DNA of 64,000 nucleotides. Origin: JAAELZ01 sp965237485 (lineage in GTDB: Bacteria; Pseudomonadota; Gammaproteobacteria; Arenicellales; Poriferihabitantaceae). Positions 27,481 to 37,836 of this stretch are shown here, piece by piece; the stretch's first letter is position 1; each line of letters begins with the position of its first letter. Both the position numbers and the translations under genes were made by a program. A model generated the notes under the pieces. The model saw only the letters and a program-made list of their open reading frames with translations. It had not been told where the DNA came from and did no database searches. Location: assembly GCA_965237485.1 (NCBI GenBank), contig CBDEFQ010000009.1:1240001-1304000 (forward strand). Reading direction: 5' to 3'.

Positions 27481-28722
27481 TTAGACGTGCTGTGGCTGCA
27501 CGATGCACGCCGTTGGCAAATCCGCAAATAGATGTTGACTGGTTCCCATAGCATAGTTGTTTAGTAGGGATTTTAAGCTATTGCTATTATCAACAGAATT
27601 CATTGCAATTTCACGTATAGCACTCAATGTCGGGTGATCTGATCCAAACACCGATTTGAAACCTTGCATTGCGCCAAGTACGGCTGTGTTTTGGCCACGT
27701 CGCCAGCGTTCATAAGGCCGTAGATTTCTCAGTAACCCTATATCACGGCCAGCACTGTGTTTTTCAAGTAGCACTTGCGCTAGTGCAGCGGTGTCTAAAA
27801 CGCCAATATTTGCGCCCAAGCCTGCCAACGGGTGAGTTCGATGCGCCGCGTCGCCTACCAAAGCAGCGCGGTCAGTAATGTATCGTTGCGCATGAACCTG
27901 TTTAAGTGCAAAGCCGACGGGCTTGCTTAGTAATGTAACCTCACCCAGCTTGTGCTCAAGCCCTTGGGCTATTCGAGATTCCATTTCTTGTTGATCGAGA
28001 TCGAGCAATTGTTTTGCATAGGCATCATCACAAGACCATACAATTGAACACGACCCATCGGCCAAGGGTAAATAGGCCAGCGGCCCAGAAGAATGAAAAC
28101 ATTGATAAGCTGTTTGCTGGTGGGGTAACTCAGTTTGAATGCGTGCGACGATGGCTTTTTGGTTGAAATGGCCAGTTTCTACTGGGATGTTCAACAGCTT
28201 ACGCGTAGCAGAATCTTGACCGTCAGCGCCAACGAGTAGTTTCGTTTCAATGCGTTGACTGTTGATGATCACTATTTGGTTTTGATCGGTTTGTTCAATG
28301 CCCCCGATTGTGGTGTTGGCGAAAATGTGGACGTTTTCATAGCTTGCTAAGTTCTCTAACAAGCATTCCACCATGAGATCATTCTCAATTATGTAGCCCA
28401 GTTGATCAAACTGGGTTTCATCGCTGATAAATTCTATTCTTGCGGTGCTGTTGGCGTCCCAAACCTGCATTTGCGAATAAGCACTTACGCGGGTGTCGTG
28501 AATGCTTTTCCAGACTTCTAGGTGCTTGAAAAACTGCATAGTGGCTAGGTTAATTGCACTGACTCTAGGGCGGTAATCACTATCTTTTGGCGTTGCGGGC
28601 TTTTCAGCACCGGCGTCAATCAGGCAAATATTTAACCCTGAAGGTGCAATCGCTAATGCTAGAGATGCGCCGACAATGCCTGCGCCTACAATGGTGATTT
28701 CTGCACTAAGTTTCGTCATCAC
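27481..28722 (-). CDS. ubiI: FAD-dependent ubiquinone hydroxylase UbiI
   Basis: 413 residues. FAD-binding GAGIVGASLALAIA near the N-terminus, the middle motif VGADGQDSATRKLL, and the C-terminal ALVGDAAHRTHPLAGLGANIG define the UbiH/UbiF/COQ6 flavoprotein hydroxylases. Position next to ubiH, in the ygfB-pepP-ubiH-ubiI order, supports UbiI (C5 hydroxylation in ubiquinone synthesis) over UbiF. Starts 1 bp after the ubiH stop. Confidence 0.9.
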   Translation of the reverse strand: MMTKLSAEITIVGAGIVGASLALAIAPSGLNICLIDAGAEKPATPKDSDYRPRVSAINLATMQFFKHLEVWKSIHDTRVSAYSQMQVWDANSTARIEFISDETQFDQLGYIIENDLMVECLLENLASYENVHIFANTTIGGIEQTDQNQIVIINSQRIETKLLVGADGQDSATRKLLNIPVETGHFNQKAIVARIQTELPHQQTAYQCFHSSGPLAYLPLADGSCSIVWSCDDAYAKQLLDLDQQEMESRIAQGLEHKLGEVTLLSKPVGFALKQVHAQRYITDRAALVGDAAHRTHPLAGLGANIGVLDTAALAQVLLEKHSAGRDIGLLRNLRPYERWRRGQNTAVLGAMQGFKSVFGSDHPTLSAIREIAMNSVDNSNSLKSLLNNYAMGTSQHLFADLPTACIVQPQHV

Positions 28723-28723
28723 A

Positions 28724-29992
28724 TCACGGCGCTTTGCTAAACAGTCGCTTACCGCGCGCTAGCTTGGGTTGGTGTTTAGCCAAGCCCATGGTGCGGCGCA
28801 ATAATAATCGTTTCGCCAGTGGACTATTCTCGATCATGCTAAGTGCTGCATTGCGTCCAAAACTGATGCTTGCAGAAGGGTGGCTAAAGCTCCGGAATAA
28901 GCCATTGGTAAATTTAACAACGCGCTGCGTATCAGCACTGCGAATCCGTTGATATTGGTCAAGCAAAGTAGTCGAACCCATATCTTCTATTAGTTTATTG
29001 TTTTCTAAGCACAGTTCAGCAAAAGCAGCTATATCTCGCAATCCTAGATTAAAGCCTTGCCCGCCAACGGGGTGCACGGTATGCGCCGCGTTGCCAAGCA
29101 CAATAGTACGCGCTTGCGTAGGATGAGAAAGCTGGCTTTGTTTCAAAGGGTAAGCCTTTCTCGCAGAGGGCAAGCTAAAAAAACCGGCACGAAAACCAAA
29201 AGTGTCTTGCAGTTCTGTTAGATACTCATCATCACTGAGCTTGAGTAAGGAATCGGTCTTTTCATTGGTTTCAGTCCAAACAGCCGCATAACGCTGGTCA
29301 TTTAAAGGCAGTAGAGCTAAAGGGCCGGCTGGTGTAAACCGTTCATAGGCAACGTGGTTATGTGGGCGGTCTACCGACACTATGCTAAGCAATGCCTTAG
29401 CTGAGTAATCCTGCGCTGATCCTTTAAATCCAAGATCATCAAGTAAAGTGGAGCGACCACCGTCGGCGATTACCAACAATTTAGTGGTAATGCTATGTGA
29501 ATCACTGCCTTCCTTTATTGTAGTTTTAACAAATTGTTTGCCTTGTTTTGCAGCCGTTAAGGTGGCGGGGCATAGCACGTCGATAGTGCTACTTTTTTCA
29601 ATATGCTGGTATAACGCTTTGCCAAGTGTGCGCGTGGGGCAAACGTAGCCTAATGCCGGCGTGCCAATATCTTTGCAATCCAAGTTGCAAATTCCGAAAT
29701 GGCCACGGTTAGAAATATGAATTCGTTTAAGTGGGCAAGCTTGGTTTGCCACATCACCTTGCCAAATGCCCAAGGCTTCAAATATAAGCTTTGAACTGTA
29801 AGTCAATGCAATGGTGCGTTCGTCATAACTCACCTGTGCATCAGATTGCAGTGGCACTGCCTCTACTAGCGCAATTTTAAGCTTGGATTGTGTTTGCTGC
29901 TGTAACAAGTCCAGCGCGACCGCTAGGCTAGAACCTACCAGCCCGCCACCAGCAATAATGACATCACAATCAATGGGTGTGGGTTTTGACAC
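28724..29992 (-). CDS. ubiH: 2-octaprenyl-6-methoxyphenol hydroxylase UbiH
   Basis: 422 residues. FAD motif IIAGGGLVGSSLAVAL, the Q-rich early loop typical of UbiH, VIADGGRSTLLDDLG in the middle and VLGNAAHTVHPVGGQGFNLGLRD near the C-terminus. Hydroxylates C6 of the ubiquinone ring precursor with O2 and NADPH-derived electrons. Directly followed by ubiI; 21 bp after pepP. Confidence 0.93.
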   Translation of the reverse strand: MSKPTPIDCDVIIAGGGLVGSSLAVALDLLQQQTQSKLKIALVEAVPLQSDAQVSYDERTIALTYSSKLIFEALGIWQGDVANQACPLKRIHISNRGHFGICNLDCKDIGTPALGYVCPTRTLGKALYQHIEKSSTIDVLCPATLTAAKQGKQFVKTTIKEGSDSHSITTKLLVIADGGRSTLLDDLGFKGSAQDYSAKALLSIVSVDRPHNHVAYERFTPAGPLALLPLNDQRYAAVWTETNEKTDSLLKLSDDEYLTELQDTFGFRAGFFSLPSARKAYPLKQSQLSHPTQARTIVLGNAAHTVHPVGGQGFNLGLRDIAAFAELCLENNKLIEDMGSTTLLDQYQRIRSADTQRVVKFTNGLFRSFSHPSASISFGRNAALSMIENSPLAKRLLLRRTMGLAKHQPKLARGKRLFSKAP

Positions 29993-30013
29993 AAGACGCC
30001 GCGGTATAATGAG

Positions 30014-31327
30014 CTACGCAGCTTTAGACTGCTGCATTAAGGCTTCAATTTCATCTGCATCGACAGGCACGCCACGGGTCATAATTTCATTGCCATCTTT
30101 AGTAACAACAACATCATCTTCAATACGGATGCCAATATTATGCCAGCGAGGGTCGATGTCTTTATCGGCAGGGATATATAAGCCAGGCTCAACGGTTAGC
30201 ACCATGCCGGGCTCTAAAACCCGCCACTCACTTTCAACTTTGTAATCTCCTACATCATGCACGTCCATGCCCAGCCAGTGTCCGGTGCCATGCATATAAA
30301 AGCGTTTATAGCTTTTTGATTCTAAGGCTTGCTCTTTGGTTTCGGTGATCAGACCAAGTTCAATAAGCCCTTCAACCAATACCTCCACCGCAGCGTCGTG
30401 GTAGGCCGTCCATATATTTCCCGGCTTAATTTGCTCTAGTGCCGCTGCTTGGGCCTTAAGTACTAAATCATATAGGCTGCGTTGCGCTGCGTTGAATTTT
30501 CCATTTACCGGGAACGTGCGCGTTATATCAGAAGCATAACAATCAATTTCAGCCCCAGCGTCAATGAGCAGCAAGTCGCCATCTTTAGTTTGCGCGTTGT
30601 TCTCAATATAGTGCAATATGCAGGCGTTTTCGCCAGATGCCACAATGGAGGGGTAAGCAGGGTAGGGGCTGCCACCCGCTAGAAATGTGCCCTCTATCAC
30701 CGCCTGATATTCATATTCATACATCCCAGGCCTACTTTGCTGCATGGCTTTCTTATGCGCTTTAGCGGTTAGTTTGGCGGCTTTGCGCATAGTGCGCAGT
30801 TCGTCAGACCGTTTTATCAGGCGCAGCTCGTGAAGCACGTAAGTCAAATCTGCAAACTCCATTGGGGCCTGCACACCACTGCGATTATGCGATTTAATTT
30901 CGTTAACCCACTCAAAAATTTGCATATCAAATTCTGGATGCCGTCCCGTGCAGGTGAAAACCTTACTTTGGTTCTCTAGTAGTTTGGGCAATATCTCTTC
31001 CATTTGATCAATAGAATAAGCTTGATCGGCGCAGAAATCTTCAATGGCGCTTTCAACCCCTGCACGTTTACCGTCCCACTGCTCGCGTAAGGGGTCGCGT
31101 TCGCGGCAAAAAAGAATAAATTCACCCTCTTCTCGATTGGGAATTAGCACCAAAATCGCTTCAGGCTCATTAAAATGTGTGAGGTAGTAAAAATCACTGT
31201 CTGGGCGAAAGCGAAAGTGTACGTCGCCATTACGGTGCTGTAAATAATTGGTCGGGATGATGGCAATACCTTCGCCCATTAGCTGCATCAGGCCGCGGCG
31301 TCTTCGAATAAACAGGTCGTTGTTCAT
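30014..31327 (-). CDS. pepP: Xaa-Pro aminopeptidase
   Basis: 437 residues. An N-terminal creatinase-like domain (about 1-170) is followed by the pita-bread metallopeptidase domain. Metal ligands are visible in LLIDAGAEIDCYASDITRTF (two Asp), the HGTGHWLGMDVHD His segment, and TVEPGLYI and GIRIEDD (Glu). Cleaves the N-terminal residue before proline. Its start overlaps the ygfB stop by one base. Confidence 0.95.
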   Translation of the reverse strand: MNNDLFIRRRRGLMQLMGEGIAIIPTNYLQHRNGDVHFRFRPDSDFYYLTHFNEPEAILVLIPNREEGEFILFCRERDPLREQWDGKRAGVESAIEDFCADQAYSIDQMEEILPKLLENQSKVFTCTGRHPEFDMQIFEWVNEIKSHNRSGVQAPMEFADLTYVLHELRLIKRSDELRTMRKAAKLTAKAHKKAMQQSRPGMYEYEYQAVIEGTFLAGGSPYPAYPSIVASGENACILHYIENNAQTKDGDLLLIDAGAEIDCYASDITRTFPVNGKFNAAQRSLYDLVLKAQAAALEQIKPGNIWTAYHDAAVEVLVEGLIELGLITETKEQALESKSYKRFYMHGTGHWLGMDVHDVGDYKVESEWRVLEPGMVLTVEPGLYIPADKDIDPRWHNIGIRIEDDVVVTKDGNEIMTRGVPVDADEIEALMQQSKAA

Positions 31328-31914
31328 TAATTGCTTACCTCAGCAGCTTGTGCTGGATTCAGTTCTTCAAATATCAATTGCACACCCATACGCACGTATT
31401 CGCAAATTTCGAAAAAAGCCACCTCGTTTTCAGTGACATTTTGCTCTTCTTCGTTAGTACTGGTATGTTCAACTGTCGCAATCTCAATAATGTCTTCTAT
31501 CGCCTCTGAAGCGGTGTCAGACAATGTTTCAAGGATCTGCTCACCATCATGCAAAAAGGCAATAACAAATCCGCTACACCATTGCGAAAGTGCGCGGGAT
31601 TCAAATATCAAACTGGCGTCTTGAGGTAACCATAAATCAAAACTAAAGTGGGTTTGGCTCAAATTACGCAACGACATTTCCATTAGACTTTGCACGCCCA
31701 ATAGGGATGCATCGTCATTTAAGTTAAATTTATCAGTGACGTCGTCTATGCCAGCACTGCTAAACCCTCTACAGCAAAGCGCAGAAGCGATGCCGTGCGC
31801 TTCTGCGGTGCTGCCACCGAATTCTGAAGCAAGCAAATTTTGGTCAAGCCCTTCATAAAGGCGTGCCTGTTTTTCGCTGGCACTTTCGATTAACTGTTCG
31901 CGGTGTTCACGCAT
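31327..31914 (-). CDS. ygfB: YgfB/YecA family (UPF0149) protein
   Basis: 195 residues, all-helical UPF0149 type: AEAHGIASALCCRG, WCSGFVIAFLHDGEQ and the C-terminal CEYVRMGVQLIFEEL are the conserved spots. The biochemical role is unclear; in Pseudomonas a YgfB protein affects beta-lactamase regulation. First gene of the ygfB-pepP-ubiH-ubiI operon. ISX1-C begins only 90 bp upstream, so the operon's promoter region may have been replaced. Confidence 0.9.
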   Translation of the reverse strand: MREHREQLIESASEKQARLYEGLDQNLLASEFGGSTAEAHGIASALCCRGFSSAGIDDVTDKFNLNDDASLLGVQSLMEMSLRNLSQTHFSFDLWLPQDASLIFESRALSQWCSGFVIAFLHDGEQILETLSDTASEAIEDIIEIATVEHTSTNEEEQNVTENEVAFFEICEYVRMGVQLIFEELNPAQAAEVSN

Positions 31915-32004
31915 CAGTGAATTATAAATGATCGATCCGTGCTTACGCGTAGAATCTTGAATGTAAAATTTAAACAGAATCTTTCAAACTGGCATTCATA
32001 TCAC

Positions 32005-33379
32005 AGTCTTGTCCAACATGAAATGATACTGAGCGAAGGGACTGATTCTAATCGGAAATGATACCGAACTAATCTAATTTCTGTTCATGATGGTGAATGA
32101 ATACCATTATGAATGACCACCATATAGATACCCTTGATAAGGCACGCTTGTTGCTACAAGGCACTGATGAAATCGATCTGGCAATCGACGGTAAACGCAA
32201 TCGCTATGATTTCATCAAACGCACCTTAATGCGTTTCAAATACAGCAAACCGGGTCGAGCCGATAAGGGTCTTGTGCTGCGTTATATCACACGCATCAGC
32301 GGTTACTCTTATGTGCAAGTGAAACGCCTGGCTGCCAGCTATCTCAAGCACGGTAGAATCCAGTGGCGACATCGTGCCACAAGGGGCTTTGCTAGACGCT
32401 ATAGCAATCAAGACATTAAGCTTCTAGCAGATATGGATGAACTCCACGGTACGTTATCAGGCCATGCCACTAGGAAACTCTGTGAGCGCGCCTTATTGTC
32501 TATGAGCAAACTGAGTATGCCAACCTGGCACGTATCTCGGTTTCTCATCTATACAATCTACGCCGATCTAAACCCTACCAGAACAATCGCCGTCACTTTG
32601 AAAAGACACATTCCAAGCCTTCTTCTATCGGCCAAAGACGTAAGCCACAGCCAGAAGGTCAACCTGGCTATAGCCGTGTAGATACAGTGCAATCAGGGCG
32701 ATAAGGACAAGGTTAAAGGGGTCTATCATATCAACGCCGTTGATGAGATCACCCCGTTATGAAGTCGTGTCTTCTACACAGAAAATATCAGAGCCATTCT
32801 TGATGCCTATTCTCACTCAAATGCTAGAGCAATTCCCCTTTGTGATTAAAGGCTTTCATGCCGATAATGGCAGTGAATACATTAACCAATCGGTGGTGCG
32901 ATTGTTGAATAAGCTATTAATCGAGTTGACCCAATCCAGGGCTAGACACCGTAACGACCATGCCTTAGTTGAGTGCAACAATGGGGCCATCGTGCGCAAG
33001 CATCTTGGCTTCATGCATATCCCGCAAAAATATGCGCCTGAGATTAATCAATTTGCCACCGACTTTCTTAACCCTTATTTGAATTATCACCGACCTTGTT
33101 TCTTCCCGCAGATCAGCACTAACAACAAAGGAAAACAAGTCAAAACCTATCCATATCGAAACATGATGACGCCTTATGAAAAACTCAAATCGTTGACCAA
33201 TGCACAGTCATATCTTAAAACTCACATCTCGTTTACAATGCTTGACGATATCGTTTATCAGATGACTGATAATGAGGCAGCAAAACAACTCAATGAGGAA
33301 AAAACTAAACTCTTTAAAAACATCTTTGAACAGAAATGACAATCAACTTCTCGGTATCATTCCTGTATTGGAATAGACT
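32005..33379 (+). mobile_element. ISX1 copy C, non-functional
   Basis: Both ends are present (AGTCTTGTCC at 32005, GGAATAGACT ending at 33379). The 5-bp flanks differ (ATCAC against CGAAT), so the copy either arrived by recombination or lost its duplication. The transposase is frameshifted at three places. Confidence 0.9.
32097..33339 (+). pseudogene. ISX1 transposase, frameshifted
   Basis: It starts at the native ATG (MNTIMNDHHIDTLDK). Relative to copy B there is a one-base loss near 32494 (GCCTTATTGTC for GCCTTAGTTGTC), an extra base near 32692 (GTGCAATCAGGG), and an extra base near 32759 (CCGTTATGAAG). The catalytic segments FHADNGSEY and HALVECNNGA survive in the last frame, which runs to 33339. 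Confidence 0.88.
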
Positions 33380-33419
33380 CGAATAGACGGTAAGTTGGCC
33401 TTTCTGCGAGTCAGTATGT

Positions 33420-33832
33420 TCAATTAGTCCCAGTTGCTGAGCTTTGAATGCTTTCTAAATCAAGTCGAAATATTGATAACTCTTTCAAATTGCGCGCACC
33501 AAATTTTTGGTAAAATTTGACAGCGTTTACATTGGTCTTCAATGCCCACCACTCGAAGCGGACACAATCTTGATCAAGCGCTTGTCTTGCTAGATGACTC
33601 ATCACCATTTTACCTATTCCTTTTCCTTGCGCTCTTGGTTCAATATACAAATCGTCTAGATGTAATCCACGCTTCCCCGTGGTTAGTACTGAACGTGTAG
33701 TAGTAAACCGCGAATCCACAAGGCGAACCATCGTAATAAGCGAGTAAAGATTCAGCTACTCGAGTTGCACCAAACAAGTTTTTTCTAAATCGTTTTTGGT
33801 GACTTGGATATCAAACGGGAACTCCTCTGTTG
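33420..33832 (-). pseudogene. GNAT acetyltransferase, 5'-truncated and frameshifted
   Basis: From the IS66 border at 33832 the frame reads EEFPFDIQVTKNDLEKNLFG then ESLLAYYDGSPCGFAVYYY. A shift near 33690 moves to KRGLHLDDLYIEPRAQGKG, the acetyl-CoA-binding loop, then RFEWWALKTNVNAVKFYQKF to the stop at 33420. This is the usual order of a GNAT N-acetyltransferase. The first 30 or so residues are missing because the IS66 unit begins at 33833. Confidence 0.8.
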
Positions 33833-34161
33833 GTAACTTCTCAATAACCCGTGGCAAAGCTGGCGCGTTCCATAATGATATCTGGCAGAGGATCAATATG
33901 TTGCTCACCGATACCAAGTCGATGGGTCAGGTAGTGCCAGAACGATATATCCAGTTTTCGGCAGGTCTTTTTCAAACTGGCAAACGTGTCCCGACACTGC
34001 TGGCCAGCATCGCTGCGGGTGGAGCCACTCACTTTTCGTTTTTTCACGTAATCGCGAATGTCTGTTTCACTGCCATTGGTGTGTAACGGAATATCTGGTC
34101 GATCTAGCACCAACAGTAATTCTGCTTGATTCGCATGGATTCGTTTGAGCGTCTGATTTAA

Positions 34162-34324
34162 CCTAGATAAATCAGTTAAAACACGAAAGTCCATGCAAGC
34201 TCTTGATGCACCTAGCAAAATCAAAAAAAACCTTATCACCAATAAGGTAACCGCGACTTTTTTGATTTCACTATGCACTTCAATTGCTTACATGTCTTTT
34301 CCGCGTTTAACTGATTTATCTAGG
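34162..34324 (-). repeat. 163-bp palindromic element, subfamily 1 (L1)
   Basis: Same position in tnpC as the copies at 40186, 51189 and 57396. Its 5' side lost the target duplication with the adjacent 183-bp deletion, so it is now preceded by CGCTTAAT. One change (GGTTACC for GGTCACC) breaks the central hairpin. Confidence 0.92.
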
Positions 34325-35023
34325 ATTAAGCGCTCGGTGTGTATCCAACACAAGGCATGAGCCAAAATGTTAAATTGCCCTGCATCATCACTGACGACAG
34401 CGATGTCATCACACAGACCATGATGCAAAATACTACCAAGTAATGCCCCTTCGGTGGTGATACGTCGGTGACGTGCCTTAATGATCAACAGGCTATCGAG
34501 CATTTCAAGCCAGTCATCCTCGTTGGCAATACGGCGTTCCCGGTGCTCAGTTACAGCGGCTAAGGCTTGCTTTGGCAATCCATGTTGTTGCCTATAATTC
34601 AACGCACTTTGACTCAAACGATAATCCGTATTGCCAGCCCTTAATAGCGGTAGGAAGTTAATTCGACTTTTTGATTGAGTACTTTTAAACCACGCAAACA
34701 AGTCATTACCAATGTGCGTTACATAGCCATTTTTGCCCTGATGGCGAGCACCACTATCGTCCACGGTCACGTAAGACGATGCGCTCAGAGCAACGCCTCT
34801 TTCTCAGCATGAAAGGGCTCTTTAGTGCTGATCAGTATTGGGTTAATTTGTCCCGAAGAAATATCAATTCCCCACTCTCGCAACTGTTCCAACAAGAGTG
34901 GTTGCGTGGTTTGACAATGATGATATTGATAGAGAATGGGCTCGTCGGTTAATACAATTTCAAACAGGGTTTTCGCCGAAGTCGCTTTTAGTTTGCTCAG
35001 CAACGCGTTTTTTGTGCAATAAA

Positions 35024-35059
35024 CCGTCTATTAGCAGCCATTTTGCCACCAATAGACGG
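35024..35059 (-). terminator. Hairpin after IS5 transposase (left copy)
   Basis: CCGTCTATT pairs with AATAGACGG across an 18-nt loop and is followed on the minus strand by TTTATTG. It lies 8 bp past the transposase stop. Confidence 0.6.
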
Positions 35060-35067
35060 ATCTATCC

Positions 35068-36048
35068 CTAGGCCGGCACCAATTCAACTCGTTCAACTCC
35101 CAATGCCATTAATCGCTTAAGGTTAAAACATAAGCCCCTGATTCCAACTTGGAACTGGACTTTAGCCAACCCTTTATAACGAACTCGCTTATTGCGATGA
35201 GCAAACACTCGCTCATATGGTGAACGAATTTTGCTAATCCAACGGTCTTTGTCTCTATTCTTGCCATGCATATTGTTCTTCTTGATTGTTGCATCATGGC
35301 AACCGTTGCGCCTGAGCGTGGTTTTGGCCGGGCTCACGCAATAACCCTTGTCCGCATAAACAGCGCCCGACTTAGGGCAAACATGCTTCAAGCCGCTTGC
35401 ATCCGTTACCTCAGCCGAGGTGGCCGCTATTTTATTGATCAAGCCACTTTGCATATCCACTGATGCATGCTCTTTGTAACCATACCAATATTTGCTATTT
35501 CCCTTGCACCCAAACCGTGCTTGCTTGTCCGCCGCAACTTTATCAACTGTCTTATTGTTGAACTCCTCTAATCCCATCTTTATCGCCTTATCTCTATCAT
35601 CCCAAGTGGTTAGCTTACTGACCAACTGGCTGGCATCGACAAATGTGAATACTTCTCGTACTAAGCCCATTGAAACTAACCCGCTCCGAACACGGTCAAA
35701 TAAATTCATCATACCCCTGGTTCCAATGCGTGAGCGAAAATCACCAAAGTAACTATGATCAGGAGTGCTCTGTTCCAGTCCTGAATCACAAAACCACTTA
35801 GCGGCCAGATTCTCTGATAAGTATCGCTCCATTTCTCTATCACTTAAATCTTCCATGAACTGAAGCACCAAGGCACGTAAGCCGAACTCAACACCTCGGC
35901 CTTTAGGGCCACGGGTGGCATATATTTTAGAGAAGGGTTTACTCAATGCACCAAAACATAATAGCTCATCGAGTTTACGGTAGGGATGTTCAGAGCTAAC
36001 CAGAGAATCTAAGGTTAGGAACAGTTGGCTTTGATGACGTTTGCTCAA
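35068..36048 (-). CDS. IS5-family transposase (left copy)
   Basis: About 326 residues if started at the TTG at 36048 (the frame is open into the IS end and into IS66, so the start is uncertain). DDE segments: FTFVDASQL, AVYADKGYC and SPYERVFAHRNKRVRYKG. The N-terminal ALVLQFMEDLSDREMERYL is typical of IS5 transposases. Frame intact, so this element may be active. Confidence 0.88.
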   Translation of the reverse strand: MSKRHQSQLFLTLDSLVSSEHPYRKLDELLCFGALSKPFSKIYATRGPKGRGVEFGLRALVLQFMEDLSDREMERYLSENLAAKWFCDSGLEQSTPDHSYFGDFRSRIGTRGMMNLFDRVRSGLVSMGLVREVFTFVDASQLVSKLTTWDDRDKAIKMGLEEFNNKTVDKVAADKQARFGCKGNSKYWYGYKEHASVDMQSGLINKIAATSAEVTDASGLKHVCPKSGAVYADKGYCVSPAKTTLRRNGCHDATIKKNNMHGKNRDKDRWISKIRSPYERVFAHRNKRVRYKGLAKVQFQVGIRGLCFNLKRLMALGVERVELVPA

Positions 36049-36894
36049 AATTGCAGGCTGACTAGAATCAGCCCATATTATCTCACGTATTCTATTAATT
36101 ATCCGACAAGCCCAGAATATAACTGACCAGACGAGGCCCATAATGTCGCCCTGCCACGGATGTCGGTCACTGGCCTTTGAGCTTTTTATTGTCTGGCGTT
36201 ACCCAATGCGCTAAACGATAGCGGGTGGTATGAACCTTGATAAGCAAATCTTGCACTACAAAATCCCGATAGCCTTTAAAGCGAGAACCTTCGGGCACGG
36301 ACTTCGCTGGTTCAATAACCCGATTTAGGTCAATTGACAGCCTTGGTGTTTTCTTTGCCTTGTTCGACCCAGCTCGCTGCTTAGGTTTGTCGCTAGAAGA
36401 TGAACGTTTTGGCTCTGTTTTCTTATCCATATTACCGCCCTTAACAGTAGGCCGCCTCTTCTGCCCCTTAAGGATATTGATTTCATCTTTAAGCAATGCT
36501 ATTTCTTCGTCCTGTTGTTGAACTCGCACCAACAGCTGCTCCACTAGCACCCGCAACATTTTTACTGCGGGGGTTTGTTCTTGTTCAGGAATGTCGGGAA
36601 TAGAGGGTAGCTTACTCAAGGTCTTAAACGTCCGTTAACTGGATAGACCTTAGTGTACCATCGGTTTTGAAAGTCCAATTTTGCCTTCTCAACTGCGCCA
36701 CAACGAACGTTAAGAAGACACCCCTGAACGTCCTTAAGCGATCTTTGTTATTAGCGTAAAGGTGCCTACAACCACCCTGGAACTCAACCTAAATCGAGTC
36801 ACTCGACCACGTTGAATTACCTTCCTTTTAGCGTAAAACCCTGTCAAGAAATATTTTGTTTTATTTTACCTGCCACGGGTTATTGAGAAGTTAC

Positions 36895-37801
36895 GTTTTA
36901 AGTCGAGGTAGTCTTTAACCGCATTGGCAACCGTAATCGCACTTTGCTTGCCCGTGCGATAGACCTCAATAATAATAGTCGGCTCGCCATTAAAATGGGT
37001 GTTGAGGGGGTCTTGAGCAAAGCCGTCCGTGACCGTGGCAATATCCTTGAGTTTTAAATCATTGCCTTGGGCATCGCTGCGTAAACTAAGATTGCCGAAT
37101 GAATCGGCAGATTCTCTTAAGTTGCTAGTGCGCAATAAAATCTCGCCGCCACTTGCCTTTAATGGAACCTGCAGGAAAGTCGATTGAAGCCTGTTTAAGC
37201 GAGTTCACAATCTCGGCTAAACTTATCTTCGCTTGCTGTAATTTCTGCGGCTCAATCTCAATGCTAATCTCGTGGTCGCGAATGCCGTTTAACTCGGCAT
37301 AACTAATTTGCGATAGGGCGGCAATTTCATCGCGGACTTGTTCGCTAATTTGGCGTAAGTCCAATTCTGGAAGATCGCCAGAAACAGCGACACTGATCAC
37401 TTCGCGGCGAAAAACTGATACCGAATAGTTGGCTTTTTCGACCTCTGCGGGAAAAGTGGAAATACTGTCAATCCTGCTTTTTATGTCGTTCACTAATTCA
37501 CGAGGCTTAAAGCCGTTATCTACTTCAATGGCTAAGCGGGCCGCACCCTCGTAAGCACTAGAAGAAATCTTTTTAACGCCATCGAGGTCAGCGATGGCTT
37601 CTTCGGCGCGTACAACAACTGCTTGTTCAACTTCGGTAGGACTGGTGCCTTGATAAATAATGGCGACGTTGATGATGTCGTGTTCAAAGCTGGGAATACT
37701 TCAAGGGGGATACGTTCCTTAAGCGACCACCCACCAATGGCAAGAATAACCAGCAATAACAAGTTAGCAGCAACGCCGTTACGGGCAAACCACGCTATCA
37801 T
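36895..37801 (-). pseudogene. RND efflux permease, frameshifted and truncated (left copy)
   Basis: The N-terminus MIAWFARNGVAANLLLLVIL and then the first periplasmic porter segments of an AcrB-type pump are recognisable (for example YQGTSPTEVEQAVVVRAEEA and EIEPQKLQQAKISLAEIV). A one-base loss in CCAGCTTTGAACACGAC and a one-base gain in GGCAAGTGGCGG break the frame twice. IS66b then cuts the gene after about 300 of the expected roughly 1000 residues. The same lesions are in the right copy. Confidence 0.9.
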
Positions 37802-37836
37802 CTTAGATTCTGTGGCTGATTTGACATTAGCAAGGT

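Larger units (their letters stand above)
34938..36113 (-). mobile_element. IS5-family element, left copy
   Basis: 1176 bp. Terminal repeats GGGCTTGTCGGATAAT and GGGCTCGTCGGTTAAT. Target duplication AGAAT on each side (ATTCT on the coding strand). Identical in position to 55424-56599 in the right unit. Confidence 0.9.
33841..36619 (-). pseudogene. IS66 TnpC transposase, multiply broken (L1)
   Basis: N-terminal part 36167-36619 ends at a TGA (LKGQ-stop), where the sister element at 50104-51225 reads LPTS. The frame is then split by IS5, loses 10 bp near 34785, loses 61 codons, and is split by the 163-bp element before the C-terminal part at 33841-34278. Recognisable TnpC pieces include VTVDDSGARHQGKNGYVTH, VVSDDAGQFNILAHALCW and LHTNGSETDIRDYVKKRK. 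Only one transposase gene is seen per element, as in the ISBst12-like branch of IS66. Confidence 0.85.
33833..36894 (-). mobile_element. IS66-family element, copy L1 (broken)
   Basis: Both termini are present. It contains an IS5-family insertion (34938-36113) and a 163-bp element (34162-34324). Relative to its twin at 54643-57887 it lacks 183 bp exactly next to the 163-bp element. It also carries the nonsense codon and the 10-bp deletion shared with the twin. Confidence 0.87.
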
